This document shows, in pieces, positions 1 to 7,835 of a stretch of DNA of 64,000 nucleotides. The notes beneath the pieces were generated by a model, which saw only the letters and a list, made by a program, of their open reading frames with translations, was not told the origin of the DNA and made no database searches. The stretch is from Phycisphaerae bacterium (GTDB taxonomy: Bacteria > Planctomycetota > Phycisphaerae > UBA1845). A program made the translations under genes and the position numbers. Location: contig JAJDDV010000051.1 of NCBI GenBank assembly GCA_029260135.1, positions 1 to 64,000 of the forward strand, written 5' to 3'. The number at the start of each line of letters is the position of its first letter. Position 1 is the first letter of the stretch.

Positions 1-1
1 C

Positions 2-244
2 GAGGCTTCGTCCGGTGCCGTGTACATGTTCGGCGTCGACGGGGATTGCGACAGCGACGGCGAGATCGACACGTGCGAGATTCTGGCCGACCCGTCGCTG
101 GATACCAACGGCAATCTTCAGCTCGACATCTGCGACCATTCGATTCCGACCGTCTCCCAGTGGGGACTCGCCGTGTTCGCCGCCCTGGTCCTGAGCGCAG
201 GCGGCTTCGTGATCGCAAAACGTCGGGACGTCACGTCACACTGA
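2..244 (+). CDS. C-terminal end of an IPTL-CTERM sorted surface protein (partial)
   Basis: This is the last 80 residues of a protein whose start lies left of the window; the frame is open from base 2. A calcium-loop-like stretch (DGDCDSDGEIDTCE) is followed by IPTVSQWG, a hydrophobic segment of about 18 residues and a basic end (AKRR). This is the layout of the IPTL-CTERM sorting signal: a short IPT..WG motif, one membrane helix and a positive tail. The family is known to be processed at the membrane by an exosortase-type enzyme, so the protein is probably exported and surface-associated. No exosortase is seen in this window. The function of the missing N-terminal part cannot be judged. Confidence 0.8.
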   Translation, partial: EASSGAVYMFGVDGDCDSDGEIDTCEILADPSLDTNGNLQLDICDHSIPTVSQWGLAVFAALVLSAGGFVIAKRRDVTSH

Positions 245-556
245 GCTTGCGCCGCGTCCGCACAAGCGCCCCCTCCGCGCGTTCTCGCGCCCCCTGCTGC
301 GCTCTACGCGGCCCGACGGCCTCAGAGACCTCCCGAATCCCCACGCGCTTAGAACGGCGCTATTCGCTTCCTTCACCTCCAGTCACTAGCTGGCACCACC
401 GTCCTTCACGTCCCCAGCGGCAGCCGCTTCGACGAGAGCGAGGATTGCCCTGCGGATCGGGTGGGGGAGAGAAGGCCATCGGGCAATCATAGACCTCAAT
501 GCCGGGTCATCTTACTCGCCGAGTGTGATCGGCTCACCACAAGACGCTACAAGGAA

Positions 557-1198
557 ATGGGAACCAACATCGTCGAACGCACCGACCACGATCTCAAAGA
601 ATGGCTGACCGGCGACGGCAAAGCCTACGCCGACGCCATCGGCGGCCTCGTCGTCTGGAACGTCAGCGACATCCTGGACAAGTTCAAGCCCGGAAGCGAA
701 ATCGTCATGACCTACCGGCGCGGTGCAAAGACGTTCAGCCGGCCGGTCAAGCTCGCCAATCGATACGACCTGCTCAAGATCAAGCTCAACCCCGTCGGCA
801 AACCGCTCCCCGATCTCGTCGGCCAAGACATCGACGGCCGCGAGATTCGTCTCCGCGACTTCGCCGGCAAAGTCGTCCTGCTCGACGACTGGGCCACGTG
901 GTGCGGCCCCTGCATCGAAGAACTCCCGCTCCTGCAACGGAATTGGGAACGCAACAAGCACCGCGGATTCGTCTGGATCGCCGCCGGCGTCGACGAAGAA
1001 AACAGGGTCTGGCCGGACTTCGCCCGCAACAACCGCCTCGGCGGAATCCAGCTCCGCGCCCCCGATTGGGGGCAAGCCATGGACATCAGCTCCTACCCCA
1101 CCGTTCTGATGGCCGATCACGGGGGCCAGGTCCGCTGCAGACTCCGCGGCGAGTCCATCGCCCCGGCCGTCGAGGCCTTGCTCTCGAGCAAACACTGA
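557..1198 (+). CDS. TlpA-like thioredoxin-fold protein with a partial PDZ-like N-terminus
   Basis: The C-terminal domain (about residues 85-213) is a TlpA/AhpC-TSA type thioredoxin fold with the redox motif WCGPC at residues 115-119 and the cis-proline region SYPTVL near the end. The N-terminal 65 residues resemble only the second half of a PDZ domain (KPGSEIVMTYRRG followed by RPVKL); the carboxylate-binding first half is absent. No signal peptide or lipobox is visible, although family members normally act outside the cytoplasm, so the gene may have lost its 5' part. The ATG at 557 is preferred; an in-frame GTG at 461 would add 32 residues of unconvincing sequence. Neither start has a well-spaced Shine-Dalgarno, so the start is uncertain while the thioredoxin call is firm. 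Confidence 0.8.
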   Translation: MGTNIVERTDHDLKEWLTGDGKAYADAIGGLVVWNVSDILDKFKPGSEIVMTYRRGAKTFSRPVKLANRYDLLKIKLNPVGKPLPDLVGQDIDGREIRLRDFAGKVVLLDDWATWCGPCIEELPLLQRNWERNKHRGFVWIAAGVDEENRVWPDFARNNRLGGIQLRAPDWGQAMDISSYPTVLMADHGGQVRCRLRGESIAPAVEALLSSKH

Positions 1199-1598
1199 TT
1201 GGCTGGAGTGGCGGGGAAGACGTGCCGGAAGTGACAAGGCAGCGTCATTTGTCGTTTTTGACCGCCAAGACTCCGCCCATTCTGCCACGCCCATGACACT
1301 CCTGGCGTTTCCGACAGCCCACAAGGTCCTATAATACCATCCAACACCAAGAACCAGACAGCCACTATAGCCCTCAGAGGCCAAGAATGCGGTACCGCAA
1401 GTGGTGCGCACCTGACACGCTGCCGTCATCGATGGCAGAACCCATTTCCCGATCCCGCATCCCGCCAAAAAAAATGCCTCTCGAATTCGCTTCGCCGGGG
1501 GAAAAGGGGATTGCTTGTCGTTCGGAGATGTGTACACTACCGGCCATTCGTCCTGGCGTGGGGCGATGGTATACGGGAATGATTTGGGAGCAGATTAG
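1199..1598. other. Intergenic stretch, no gene recognised
   Basis: No convincing coding frame is seen. Short ORFs here on both strands lack ribosome binding sites and family features. The right part carries the putative promoter and leader of the micro-protein at 1599. Confidence 0.5.
1511..1538 (+). promoter_or_regulatory. Putative sigma-70-like promoter of the micro-protein gene
   Basis: TTGCTT (1511-1516) and TACACT (1533-1538) are separated by 16 bases, about 60 bases before the ATG at 1599. The same TACACT with a 16-base spacer occurs upstream of the gene at 40425. Judged by eye only. Confidence 0.4.
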
Positions 1599-1679
1599 AT
1601 GCTTACCTCGCTTTTGCCCTTACTTCTGATTTTCTTGCTGTTCAGTGGCGGATCACTCGGTTCGCTGTTTGGCGCCTAG
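1599..1679 (+). CDS. 26-residue hydrophobic micro-protein
   Basis: This very short gene encodes MLTSLLPLLLIFLLFSGG followed by SLGSLFGA. It has TGGGAG at 1585-1590, eight bases before the ATG, a putative promoter upstream, and a strong intrinsic terminator starting 23 bases after the stop. The peptide is almost entirely Leu/Ile/Phe in its first 15 residues and then Gly/Ser-rich, so it is probably a single membrane helix. It could be a small membrane regulator, a subunit-type peptide or a type I toxin-like peptide; no antisense RNA was recognised. I know of no family to assign it to. The combination of RBS, stop and terminator supports a real gene. Confidence 0.6.
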   Translation: MLTSLLPLLLIFLLFSGGSLGSLFGA

Positions 1680-1702
1680 AGCGTCGAACCAACAAGAAAA
1701 AA

Positions 1703-1735
1703 GCGCCCGCCCGTCTTTGGGCCGGGCGTTTTTTT
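1703..1735 (+). terminator. Intrinsic terminator after the micro-protein
   Basis: GCGCCCGCCC and GGGCCGGGCG form a GC-rich stem with one bulge and a short TCTTT-type loop, followed directly by a run of seven T. A second perfect hairpin (CCGCGCAA / TTGCGCGG) follows at 1741-1758. Confidence 0.85.
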
Positions 1736-1793
1736 ATGCGCCGCGCAAAGTTGCGCGGTCATGCCAACCGGTCTTTCGTGTTTGTCGAAAGAG

Positions 1794-1825
1794 AAAGCCT
1801 CGGGGCCTTACGATCCCCGAGGCTT
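1794..1825 (-). terminator. Hairpin terminator of the M28 peptidase gene
   Basis: A perfect 12-bp stem (AAAGCCTCGGGG at 1794-1805 with CCCCGAGGCTTT at 1814-1825) encloses an 8-base loop. Read on the minus strand the stem ends in a T-rich tail (CTTTCTCTTT), and it lies just downstream of the stop at 1857. It may act in both directions between the convergent genes. Confidence 0.7.
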
Positions 1826-1856
1826 TCGTCATGCGCTTGTTATCGTCTTGTTCCGG

Positions 1857-3548
1857 TTAGAGGCACGGGCCTGTACAACCGGTCGAATCGGCGAACAGAA
1901 TTCCGGCGAAGGCATCGAGGGCTACAACCACATCGATCATGGTGATGATGCCGTCGGGTGCGCATTCCATACCGTCGGCGCCGACGCCGATCAAGTCGAC
2001 CCATCGCATCGGCGGTGCGGTTGGATCGGCTCGGAACGTATCGAGGATGGCAACGACATCCAAGATGCCGACGGCGCTATTGGGCGGACTCCACACGTCG
2101 CCGACGAAGTCGCCGACGGTGTCACCCCACATCCCCGACTCGACGCCGACGGGAGGCGAGAGAATGGGCGTTCCTTGTTGACCGAAATCACAACAGACGT
2201 TGTAGGACGTTTCCGGGAGGATGGTCGCATCGCAGACGATGACGCCTGCCCAAGCGTCCCACGCTTGGAAGACCTTGTTGGGTCCGAGCGTTCCGTCGAG
2301 CTGGACGTAGGTCGCGTTGAGGCAGGCGACGGCGGGGTCGGTTGGATCGCCGGTAACGAGCAGGGCCATCGGTTGCGTGGAAGGGGGTGGTGTCAGGGTG
2401 AAGCACCGGCCGCAATCGGTTTCGGCGGTGGGGGGGGCGAGCGCACATTGCCAGGCGGTCGGTGCGGCGCCGGGTACGGTCCAGGCCGAGGCGAACTGGC
2501 TCGCGTCGCCGCAATCCACGTCGCCATCGCTGTTGAAATCGAAGAAGAGGCATGCGGGATCGGCGGGCGGGATGCCGGGGCCGGTGATGCAGCGTTCGAG
2601 TTCCTCGAAATCGAACAGATCGACGTCGCCGTCGGCGTCGAAGTCGCCGTCGACCGCGGTGACGATGACGCCGGCGTTATCGACGAGGAATCCGACGACG
2701 GATCGCGTGTTGTTCACGGCGTAGTTGTAGTCGATGTAGTCGGGGGTATCGACGGTGTCCATACTGGTGTGATAGTTCGGATTGCCCCATTGCTCGATCA
2801 GCAGACAGGCCTGGAATCCGAAGGATTCGAAGTAGACGTGGTCGCTTCCGCCGGAGTAGCCACCGACGTGGGGCGTGACGCCACCGCCGTAGGCGGTCAC
2901 CGCGGCCGCGAGCGCGTCTTTGTGGGGTGTCGAGGGGGCAGCACCGTAGATGTCGACGGTGTTGTTGCCGTTGTTCCAGGAGACCATGTCGGCGGAGATC
3001 ATGCCGAGGATGTTGTCGGCCCAGTGGTCGTTGACATAGTTCCAGCTTCCGATGAGCCCGTTCTCTTCTCGGTCGAAGGCGATGAATCGGATCGTGGATT
3101 GCGAATCGTAGTTCGAGAGGACTCGTGCGGCTTCGAGGACGAGTGCCACACCGCTGGCATTATCATCGGCGCCGGGATTGCTGACCGAGTCGTAATGGGC
3201 ACCGATGACGTACTCTTGTCCGGGAGTCGTTGTTCCCCACTTCGTTCCGACGACGTTGAAGAACATCGTGCTGCTGTAGATGAAGGGTTCGAGCGTCACG
3301 TCGAGGCCGAGATCGGTCATTATCGTCGCGATGTTGTCCCTGGCGAGGTCATGCTCGGGGCCATAGCCGCGATCGTCGCCGGTGCGGGTATAGAGCATGT
3401 CGTCGAGATAGTGGCGATAGCTCGTCAGCGAGACCTGTGCCACGGCGATGTCACCCGGATCGGACGCTACGGCGGGACGGGCGAAGACAAGGACGAACGC
3501 GGCGATGACGAGCTGCAGCCAAAGACTGGATCGTTTCGCACCCCTCAT
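1857..3548 (-). CDS. Secreted M28-family zinc peptidase with dockerin-like repeats
   Basis: This 563-residue protein begins with a Sec signal peptide ending near residue 29 (ARPAVAS). Residues 35-295 form an M28 aminopeptidase-type catalytic domain. The expected co-catalytic zinc ligands and base are visible: H118 and D120 in GAHYDS, the acidic site in GADDN (126-130), the REEN pair E161/E162, D187 in SADM, and H260 in NYHTSMD. After it, residues 300-358 carry two D-x-D-x-D-G calcium loops of the dockerin-like type common in planctomycete secreted proteins. The C-terminal 200 residues are Cys-containing and end in another LDVVAILDTF-type repeat. The start has GGAGG about eight bases upstream on the minus strand. 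It is probably an extracellular or cell-surface protein or peptide degrader, transcribed alone. Confidence 0.9.
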   Translation of the reverse strand: MRGAKRSSLWLQLVIAAFVLVFARPAVASDPGDIAVAQVSLTSYRHYLDDMLYTRTGDDRGYGPEHDLARDNIATIMTDLGLDVTLEPFIYSSTMFFNVVGTKWGTTTPGQEYVIGAHYDSVSNPGADDNASGVALVLEAARVLSNYDSQSTIRFIAFDREENGLIGSWNYVNDHWADNILGMISADMVSWNNGNNTVDIYGAAPSTPHKDALAAAVTAYGGGVTPHVGGYSGGSDHVYFESFGFQACLLIEQWGNPNYHTSMDTVDTPDYIDYNYAVNNTRSVVGFLVDNAGVIVTAVDGDFDADGDVDLFDFEELERCITGPGIPPADPACLFFDFNSDGDVDCGDASQFASAWTVPGAAPTAWQCALAPPTAETDCGRCFTLTPPPSTQPMALLVTGDPTDPAVACLNATYVQLDGTLGPNKVFQAWDAWAGVIVCDATILPETSYNVCCDFGQQGTPILSPPVGVESGMWGDTVGDFVGDVWSPPNSAVGILDVVAILDTFRADPTAPPMRWVDLIGVGADGMECAPDGIITMIDVVVALDAFAGILFADSTGCTGPCL

Positions 3549-3924
3549 GATGTCGACCTCCTATCTACAGAGGAAAGAGAACCAGGTAGGGCCTGTGGCG
3601 GCGGAAAGCGTTCCGCGGCCGGGAGACCTCGATTCGGCGAATCGAACGGCGACCCGCCTACCCCTCTACCTTAACCGGAGGCGAGTGTATCACGATCGAG
3701 CGCCAAAGTCCAGTGCGGTTTTGACGTGACCTATCGTTAACTTACGACCCCAAAGAATTGAGTTGCACATGATGCGGCGAGGGCTTTGGGGTTGTTTCCA
3801 CAAAGGCACCAAGACACGAAGAGAGGGCGGCGTGCGCGGAGCGATACCGAGTTCGTCGGGAAAGGCTCCGCGACGAAGGGGGCTTGGTCATTGGAGCGCC
3901 GTGCGCACCCACGGCGCTTGGCTG
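3549..3924. other. Intergenic stretch between two minus-strand genes
   Basis: No gene is recognised. It contains the RBS of the M28 peptidase (3555-3562) and an AC-rich segment at 3798-3825 (ccacaaaggcaccaagacac and on) of a kind I recall being common between genes in many environmental bacteria. Confidence 0.4.
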
Positions 3925-4785
3925 CTACGGCACTTCGGGAGCGGGTAGCAGTTCGTGTACGAGCGGGGCGAGGTCGGCTGTCTGATCGACGCGGATCGGT
4001 TCGCGTCCGCCCGGACTCCACGGGGTTATCCCGGAGTCGCTGGCCAGCGACAGCGTGCGCAGGATGCCCCCCGGCGCGCTCCACTCGAATACGGCGATCG
4101 TTTGGAGCGGTTTGAACACAAGGCCGCCTGCGGGTGTTCGAGTGGTCTCAACCGTGATGAAGACAAATTCACCCATACCGTCACCATCTTCGTCTCGCCA
4201 GATCGGCTTGAGTCGCATCCCACGAGAGTGCCAGACGCTCTCGTCCATCAGCCCGACCCATAGGATTTCGTTGTGCTCGGTGCCGAGGCGAAGCACGACC
4301 CACCACACGTGGTCTTGCTGGGCATCGTCTTTGGTGGCGGCGATTTCCATCACAACCTCGCACAAGCTGTCGCCGTCTCTATCGGCAGGGGTGAGGAGGA
4401 ACGGCCGATCCGCGGCAATGAATCCTCGTACCGTGAGGTTGTGGTCCGCCACCGTGACCTTCCAGTTCGGGAGCGTTGAGCCATCTTCCAGGGGCACAGA
4501 CTCTCGCACGGACGACCACGCGATCCACTCCGGCTTCGCCCAACTGAGGCTCCAGAACCGGGGAACGGCATCGGGAAACCGGGGGTCGCGTTGGCGAAGC
4601 GCGTCGGCGATCAGACCTAAGCGGTCCGGACACCCGATGCTGCTGCACGCAACTCGATAGACAACGGTGCCTTTCACTTGGTGCCACAGCGCACTCGTCA
4701 CCAGCAGGACAAGAGCGGCAAGTGCGAGAAGGCGCATCTCGCGTCGTCGTGAATCGTAGCAATGTCGTTCAAGTGCCGGGTTCAC
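3925..4785 (-). CDS. Membrane-anchored hypothetical protein
   Basis: This 286-residue protein has one N-terminal hydrophobic segment (about residues 18-35, LLALAALVLLVTSALW) and a long hydrophilic remainder likely outside the membrane. Two D-x-D-x-D-G/D-x-D-G acidic loops (DRDGDSLCE and DEDGDGMGE) suggest FG-GAP/calcium-binding-like turns, but no domain is assigned with confidence. The GTG at 4785 is chosen because it overlaps the TGA of the upstream gene (GTGA), which implies translational coupling. An ATG at 4737, just before the hydrophobic segment, is the alternative. Much longer 5' extensions in this frame are only the shadow of the upstream gene. It probably works with the coupled zinc-ribbon membrane protein; the function is unknown. 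Confidence 0.6.
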   Translation of the reverse strand: MNPALERHCYDSRRREMRLLALAALVLLVTSALWHQVKGTVVYRVACSSIGCPDRLGLIADALRQRDPRFPDAVPRFWSLSWAKPEWIAWSSVRESVPLEDGSTLPNWKVTVADHNLTVRGFIAADRPFLLTPADRDGDSLCEVVMEIAATKDDAQQDHVWWVVLRLGTEHNEILWVGLMDESVWHSRGMRLKPIWRDEDGDGMGEFVFITVETTRTPAGGLVFKPLQTIAVFEWSAPGGILRTLSLASDSGITPWSPGGREPIRVDQTADLAPLVHELLPAPEVP

Positions 4786-5642
4786 AGTAGCGCCTCCAGT
4801 GCTCCGGCCGGAAACAGAACCCACGCCATGATTGCCCATGATCCAGCATACAGCAGAGCAAATCCGAGGAATGTGCGAAGCGTCCGTGCGCGATTGTACG
4901 GATTCGCCGCCATCCCCGCCGCCCACCATACACCGTATGCGCCGGCAAGCAGCTTCGCCGGCGGGCCGGGCGTGGGCAACGTCCAGGTGAACGACGCCGG
5001 GAGTGTCGCCTGCGCCTGCGGTGGGTTCAGGACATAGTAGCCGTACCATGCAGCCAGCATCACGATGAACAACGATGACAGGTAGAGGCCCCACTTGACG
5101 CCGCCGAGTTTGGCCGCGCGGTGACGCCCTGGAATGCTGACACTGAGCAGCGAACCAAGCCCTACCGAGTACAGTAGTGCGATCGCCCAAGCCGCGAATG
5201 ACTGGCTAAACCAAACCAACACCCGCTCAGCAGACGCGTCACCTGGGAATTCCAGATGGGGCGGATCGAATGACGACGGAGATACCCGCTCTGTGAGCCA
5301 CTGAAGCGTGTGCCGGCCGTTGGCGAGAAGTGCGCAGAAGAAGATGGCGAGCCCGATATGCACGACGGCCCACCGAACGCAACGGGGCCAATGGTCAGGT
5401 ACGACAAGCCTGCGCCCGGCGCGCCACGGGAGAAAGAGGATCACGGCGAGCGTTCTGACGTAGGCGATGAAGACCGAACCGCGCCTGCCCCTGTCCCACG
5501 CGATGCGTCGAACAGCCCACCGTCGGAAGGTCGTGCTGGTGGTTGGGAATTCCACCCCGCATTCCGGGCAACGAGGCGTGGCCAACCCACGTACCGGGTA
5601 TCCGCAGTCAGGGCAAACTGGTTTCCAAGTCGAGAGCCGCAC
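4782..5642 (-). CDS. Zinc-ribbon multi-pass membrane protein
   Basis: An N-terminal zinc ribbon with CPDCGYPVRG and CPECG (Cys 10, 13, 25, 28) is followed by a basic segment and five or six hydrophobic helices (for example VRTLAVILFLPW, HIGLAIFFCALLA and LYLSSLFIVMLAAWYGYYVL). The same CxxCGYxxRG...CPECG signature occurs at the C-terminus of the membrane protein at 61819-62658. Such proteins are common and uncharacterised in planctomycetes. The predicted start is GTG at 5642 without a clear Shine-Dalgarno, so the exact start is uncertain. It forms a two-gene operon with the downstream gene through a 4-base overlap. No enzymatic motif is seen. Confidence 0.7.
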   Translation of the reverse strand: MRLSTWKPVCPDCGYPVRGLATPRCPECGVEFPTTSTTFRRWAVRRIAWDRGRRGSVFIAYVRTLAVILFLPWRAGRRLVVPDHWPRCVRWAVVHIGLAIFFCALLANGRHTLQWLTERVSPSSFDPPHLEFPGDASAERVLVWFSQSFAAWAIALLYSVGLGSLLSVSIPGRHRAAKLGGVKWGLYLSSLFIVMLAAWYGYYVLNPPQAQATLPASFTWTLPTPGPPAKLLAGAYGVWWAAGMAANPYNRARTLRTFLGFALLYAGSWAIMAWVLFPAGALEALL

Positions 5643-6137
5643 GCAGATACGTCACAAGAAGACGCTTTGACGTCGCAAGAGACACGGCTGCCGTGTCGTT
5701 GGGTCTGCTGATATCGAGCATTCATCACGTGGGATGAGCCTCTTGTGTCGAACCGGCGGAACGAGCCCGCTCTTCCGCCTCTTCACCGGAAGGGGTGAGT
5801 TGTTGGCGGTTTGTCATCGACTCCACATAAGGCTTCCGCCTCTCCGGCAACGGACGAAAAAAGACCGGGCGGCGTTTCGCTTGAGGCTGTCCGGGGATTC
5901 CAGGGTATAGCAGATCCCTTCGACGCTATCGTTTGTACCGCCTTCTCGGCAGTCCAGCGTATCCAGATCTGGTGGATGAGTCACCCGCGGCATACTTCTT
6001 CGACCCTTCAGGGTTGTGATGGGCGTGTGTGGGGCTTGGTCCAGTGGCGGCGACCGACGAGTCGGCTTGATGGCCGCCTTCGTCGGCCTGGGCACCGGCC
6101 ATGGTCTTGCAGCCTTACAGGCTGCGGGGGAGGTGGC

Positions 6138-6230
6138 GATCGGCATGGCGGCGCTTCGCTTGGCCATGGCACCCGGGGATCGGCAGGGCGGCGCTTCGCT
6201 TGGCCATGGCACCCGGCGATCGGCATGCCC
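6138..6230. repeat. 40-bp tandem repeat, two full copies plus a partial third
   Basis: Copies begin with gatcggca at 6138, 6178 and 6218. The first two (6138-6177 and 6178-6217) differ at only two or three positions and share the core gcgcttcgcttggccatggc. The third diverges after about 10 bases. The copies are contiguous without spacers, so this is not a CRISPR array. Confidence 0.85.
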
Positions 6231-6414
6231 GCGCCGTTGGCTTGGCACGCGAGGCGTGGCACTGGGCTCCCTCACGGTGGTGTCCGAGCGAAGGGCGGCC
6301 ATCAACTCGGTGGAACAGGTGGATTGGGTTGGTTGACGGGGCGATTCGGCGTCGGCGTGGCTGGGTTTTGGACCGGCGCGCGGGCCGGCCGCCGTTGTTT
6401 TGGCGGTGGTGGTC

Positions 6415-6443
6415 TTGCGTCAAGCAGTCGCTTGGTGCATAAT
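6415..6443 (+). promoter_or_regulatory. Putative sigma-70-like promoter
   Basis: TTGCGT (6415-6420) and CATAAT (6438-6443) are separated by exactly 17 bases, about 75 bases before the zinc-ribbon gene start at 6518. Confidence 0.5.
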
Positions 6444-6517
6444 GGTGGATTCGAGCCTCGTTTGAGGATCAAGAGCGGACGGAAGCGTTTTCGAAAGGAA
6501 TGGGCACGGAGCTGCGA

Positions 6518-7246
6518 ATGGGCGACACGCTTGAAGCGCTGCGGCGCCTCCAGACCGTTGAGGTTCAGCTGGCTGAACTTCGACGGGATCGGGAGGCGAA
6601 AGAGCGGCGGATCGAACACCAAAGGCGACTGGTAAGAAGAGCAGACGAGAACCTTCAGCAGAACGAGCACACCATCCTCAACCGCCAGATGCGACTTGAC
6701 GCGTTTCAACTGGACGTATCGAGCCGCGAGCAGCTGATCGACAAGCACCGTCAGGCCCTCAACTCGGCGAAAACCAACAAGGAATATGCAGGGATCCTCA
6801 CTGCACTGAACACCGAGAAGGCGGACAACGCCAAGCTCGAGACGGAGATGCTCCAACTGATGGAGGAGATTCAGGCGCTGAAGGAGGAGGATTCGGTCAT
6901 TTCGACGAATCGTGAGGCGCTTCAGGCGGAGGTGGCCAAGGCCGAGGCGGCACTGAGCGTGTTCGAGAAGCAATCTCGGAGGAAGAACGAAACGCTACTC
7001 GCGCAGCGCGATGCGTGTTCGGAATCGCTCGAGCCGACGACGCTTTCGACGTTCAGCCGTGTGGCTGAGCACCACGACGGCGAGGCGTTGGTTCCGGCGA
7101 TCAAGATCCATCCGAAGCGTGATGACTACGTGTGTTCGGGGTGCAACATGACGCTGACGATGGAGGTCATCAGCATGTTGCAGTCGCAGGGTACGATTCA
7201 GGTCTGTAAGGTCTGTGAGCGGATTCTGTTTCTAGAGCCCGTGTAG
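6518..7246 (+). CDS. Coiled-coil C4 zinc-ribbon protein (COG1579 family)
   Basis: This 242-residue protein has a long N-terminal coiled coil (about residues 1-165, rich in Glu/Lys/Arg/Gln/Leu, with the conserved NKEYAGI motif near residue 85). A C-terminal C4 zinc ribbon has CSGC at 206-209 and CKVC at 230-233. This is the architecture of the COG1579/zf-RING_7 family of predicted nucleic-acid-binding proteins, whose biochemical role is not settled. The ATG at 6518 is chosen because ACGGAG lies six bases upstream. The earlier in-frame ATG at 6500 has AAGGA immediately against it, a poor spacing. A promoter is visible upstream, and it converges with the FlgM-like gene. Confidence 0.88.
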   Translation: MGDTLEALRRLQTVEVQLAELRRDREAKERRIEHQRRLVRRADENLQQNEHTILNRQMRLDAFQLDVSSREQLIDKHRQALNSAKTNKEYAGILTALNTEKADNAKLETEMLQLMEEIQALKEEDSVISTNREALQAEVAKAEAALSVFEKQSRRKNETLLAQRDACSESLEPTTLSTFSRVAEHHDGEALVPAIKIHPKRDDYVCSGCNMTLTMEVISMLQSQGTIQVCKVCERILFLEPV

Positions 7247-7286
7247 CGGATTTGCCACGCCTTCACCGTCGCGCGAGCCGTGGCGG

Positions 7287-7532
7287 TCATTCGCTGTTCG
7301 AATCGAGGGTTTCCTGCCATTCGAGCCCCACCTCCTGGTGGAGTCGCTCAATGGCCCGGTCGAGTAGACGTTGGTCGTCGTAGCGGTTTTCGCGGAGTGC
7401 GTCGCGCACGGCTTTGACTTTCTCGAATCGAATGTCGGGCAGATCGTGGACTTTTCCTACCCAATCGACCATCCCGTCGGTTTCTTGACGTTGGCCTTGC
7501 GTTGCTTCGTGTTCCGTCGATTGCCCTTGCAT
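7287..7532 (-). CDS. FlgM-like anti-sigma-28 factor (tentative)
   Basis: This is an 81-residue hydrophilic protein. Its second half (VHDLPDIRFEKVKAVRDALR, then ENRYDDQRLLDRAIERL) fits the C-terminal pattern of FlgM anti-sigma factors: an IR..KV..V..A...G.Y segment followed by an amphipathic helix ending near A..L. Family members bind and hold the flagellar sigma factor sigma-28. The N-terminus is Gln/Glu-rich and probably disordered, as is usual for FlgM. The ATG at 7532 is used; a TTG at 7604 would add 24 residues. No flagellar gene lies nearby, and the similarity is short, so the name is provisional. Confidence 0.5.
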   Translation of the reverse strand: MQGQSTEHEATQGQRQETDGMVDWVGKVHDLPDIRFEKVKAVRDALRENRYDDQRLLDRAIERLHQEVGLEWQETLDSNSE

Positions 7533-7750
7533 GTCACCGATCCATGGAGCCAGCTCTTCTCTTCGCGTTGGCGCGACGAGCCCAGGCCCTGTGGTTGTTT
7601 TCAAGACCGTGGCGTTGCCGTCTATCTGACGTATCGAGCGTCGGGCGGCGCGGATTGAGGAAGTTCCGATATTCTTGTGAGGCGTCGTTCGGTGTTGGTG
7701 GATGGCGGTCGTATGGTGGCGTCCGCATGCGCGGTCTTACAGTTTTTGTC

Positions 7751-7780
7751 TTGACGTGAACGGCGTGATTGACCGATAAC
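7751..7780 (+). promoter_or_regulatory. Putative promoter of the amidase lipoprotein gene
   Basis: TTGACG (7751-7756) and GATAAC (7775-7780) are 18 bases apart, about 55 bases before the ATG at 7836. The rest of 7533-7835 holds no supported gene. Confidence 0.45.
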
Positions 7781-7835
7781 ATGTACGCGGCCTGTATTGG
7801 TGCGGCGACTTCCCTGCAGGTATCCGGAGGATTCC

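Larger units (their letters stand above)
5643..6517. other. Long intergenic region with a tandem repeat and a promoter
   Basis: No gene is supported. ORFs on both strands are low-complexity translations of repetitive GC-rich sequence. It holds short palindromes (acccttcagggtt near 6004 and GCAGCC-ttaca-GGCTGC at about 6109-6125), a 40-bp tandem repeat and the putative promoter of the next gene. Confidence 0.5.

Noticed and set aside
1761-3674. 637-residue plus-strand ORF opposite the M28 peptidase
   Set aside because: Low-complexity Gly/Asp/Val/Arg composition and no RBS; the opposite strand encodes an intact signal peptide and zinc site.
4786-5190. N-terminal extension of the protein at 3925-4785
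   Set aside because: It is the out-of-frame shadow of the zinc-ribbon membrane gene; the GTGA overlap gives a better start.
6138-6230. Possible CRISPR array
   Set aside because: Repeats are contiguous without spacers, number fewer than three, and no cas gene is near.
5811-6635. ORFs spanning the tandem repeat region
   Set aside because: They translate a repeated non-coding sequence and overlap the better-supported promoter and start of the zinc-ribbon gene.
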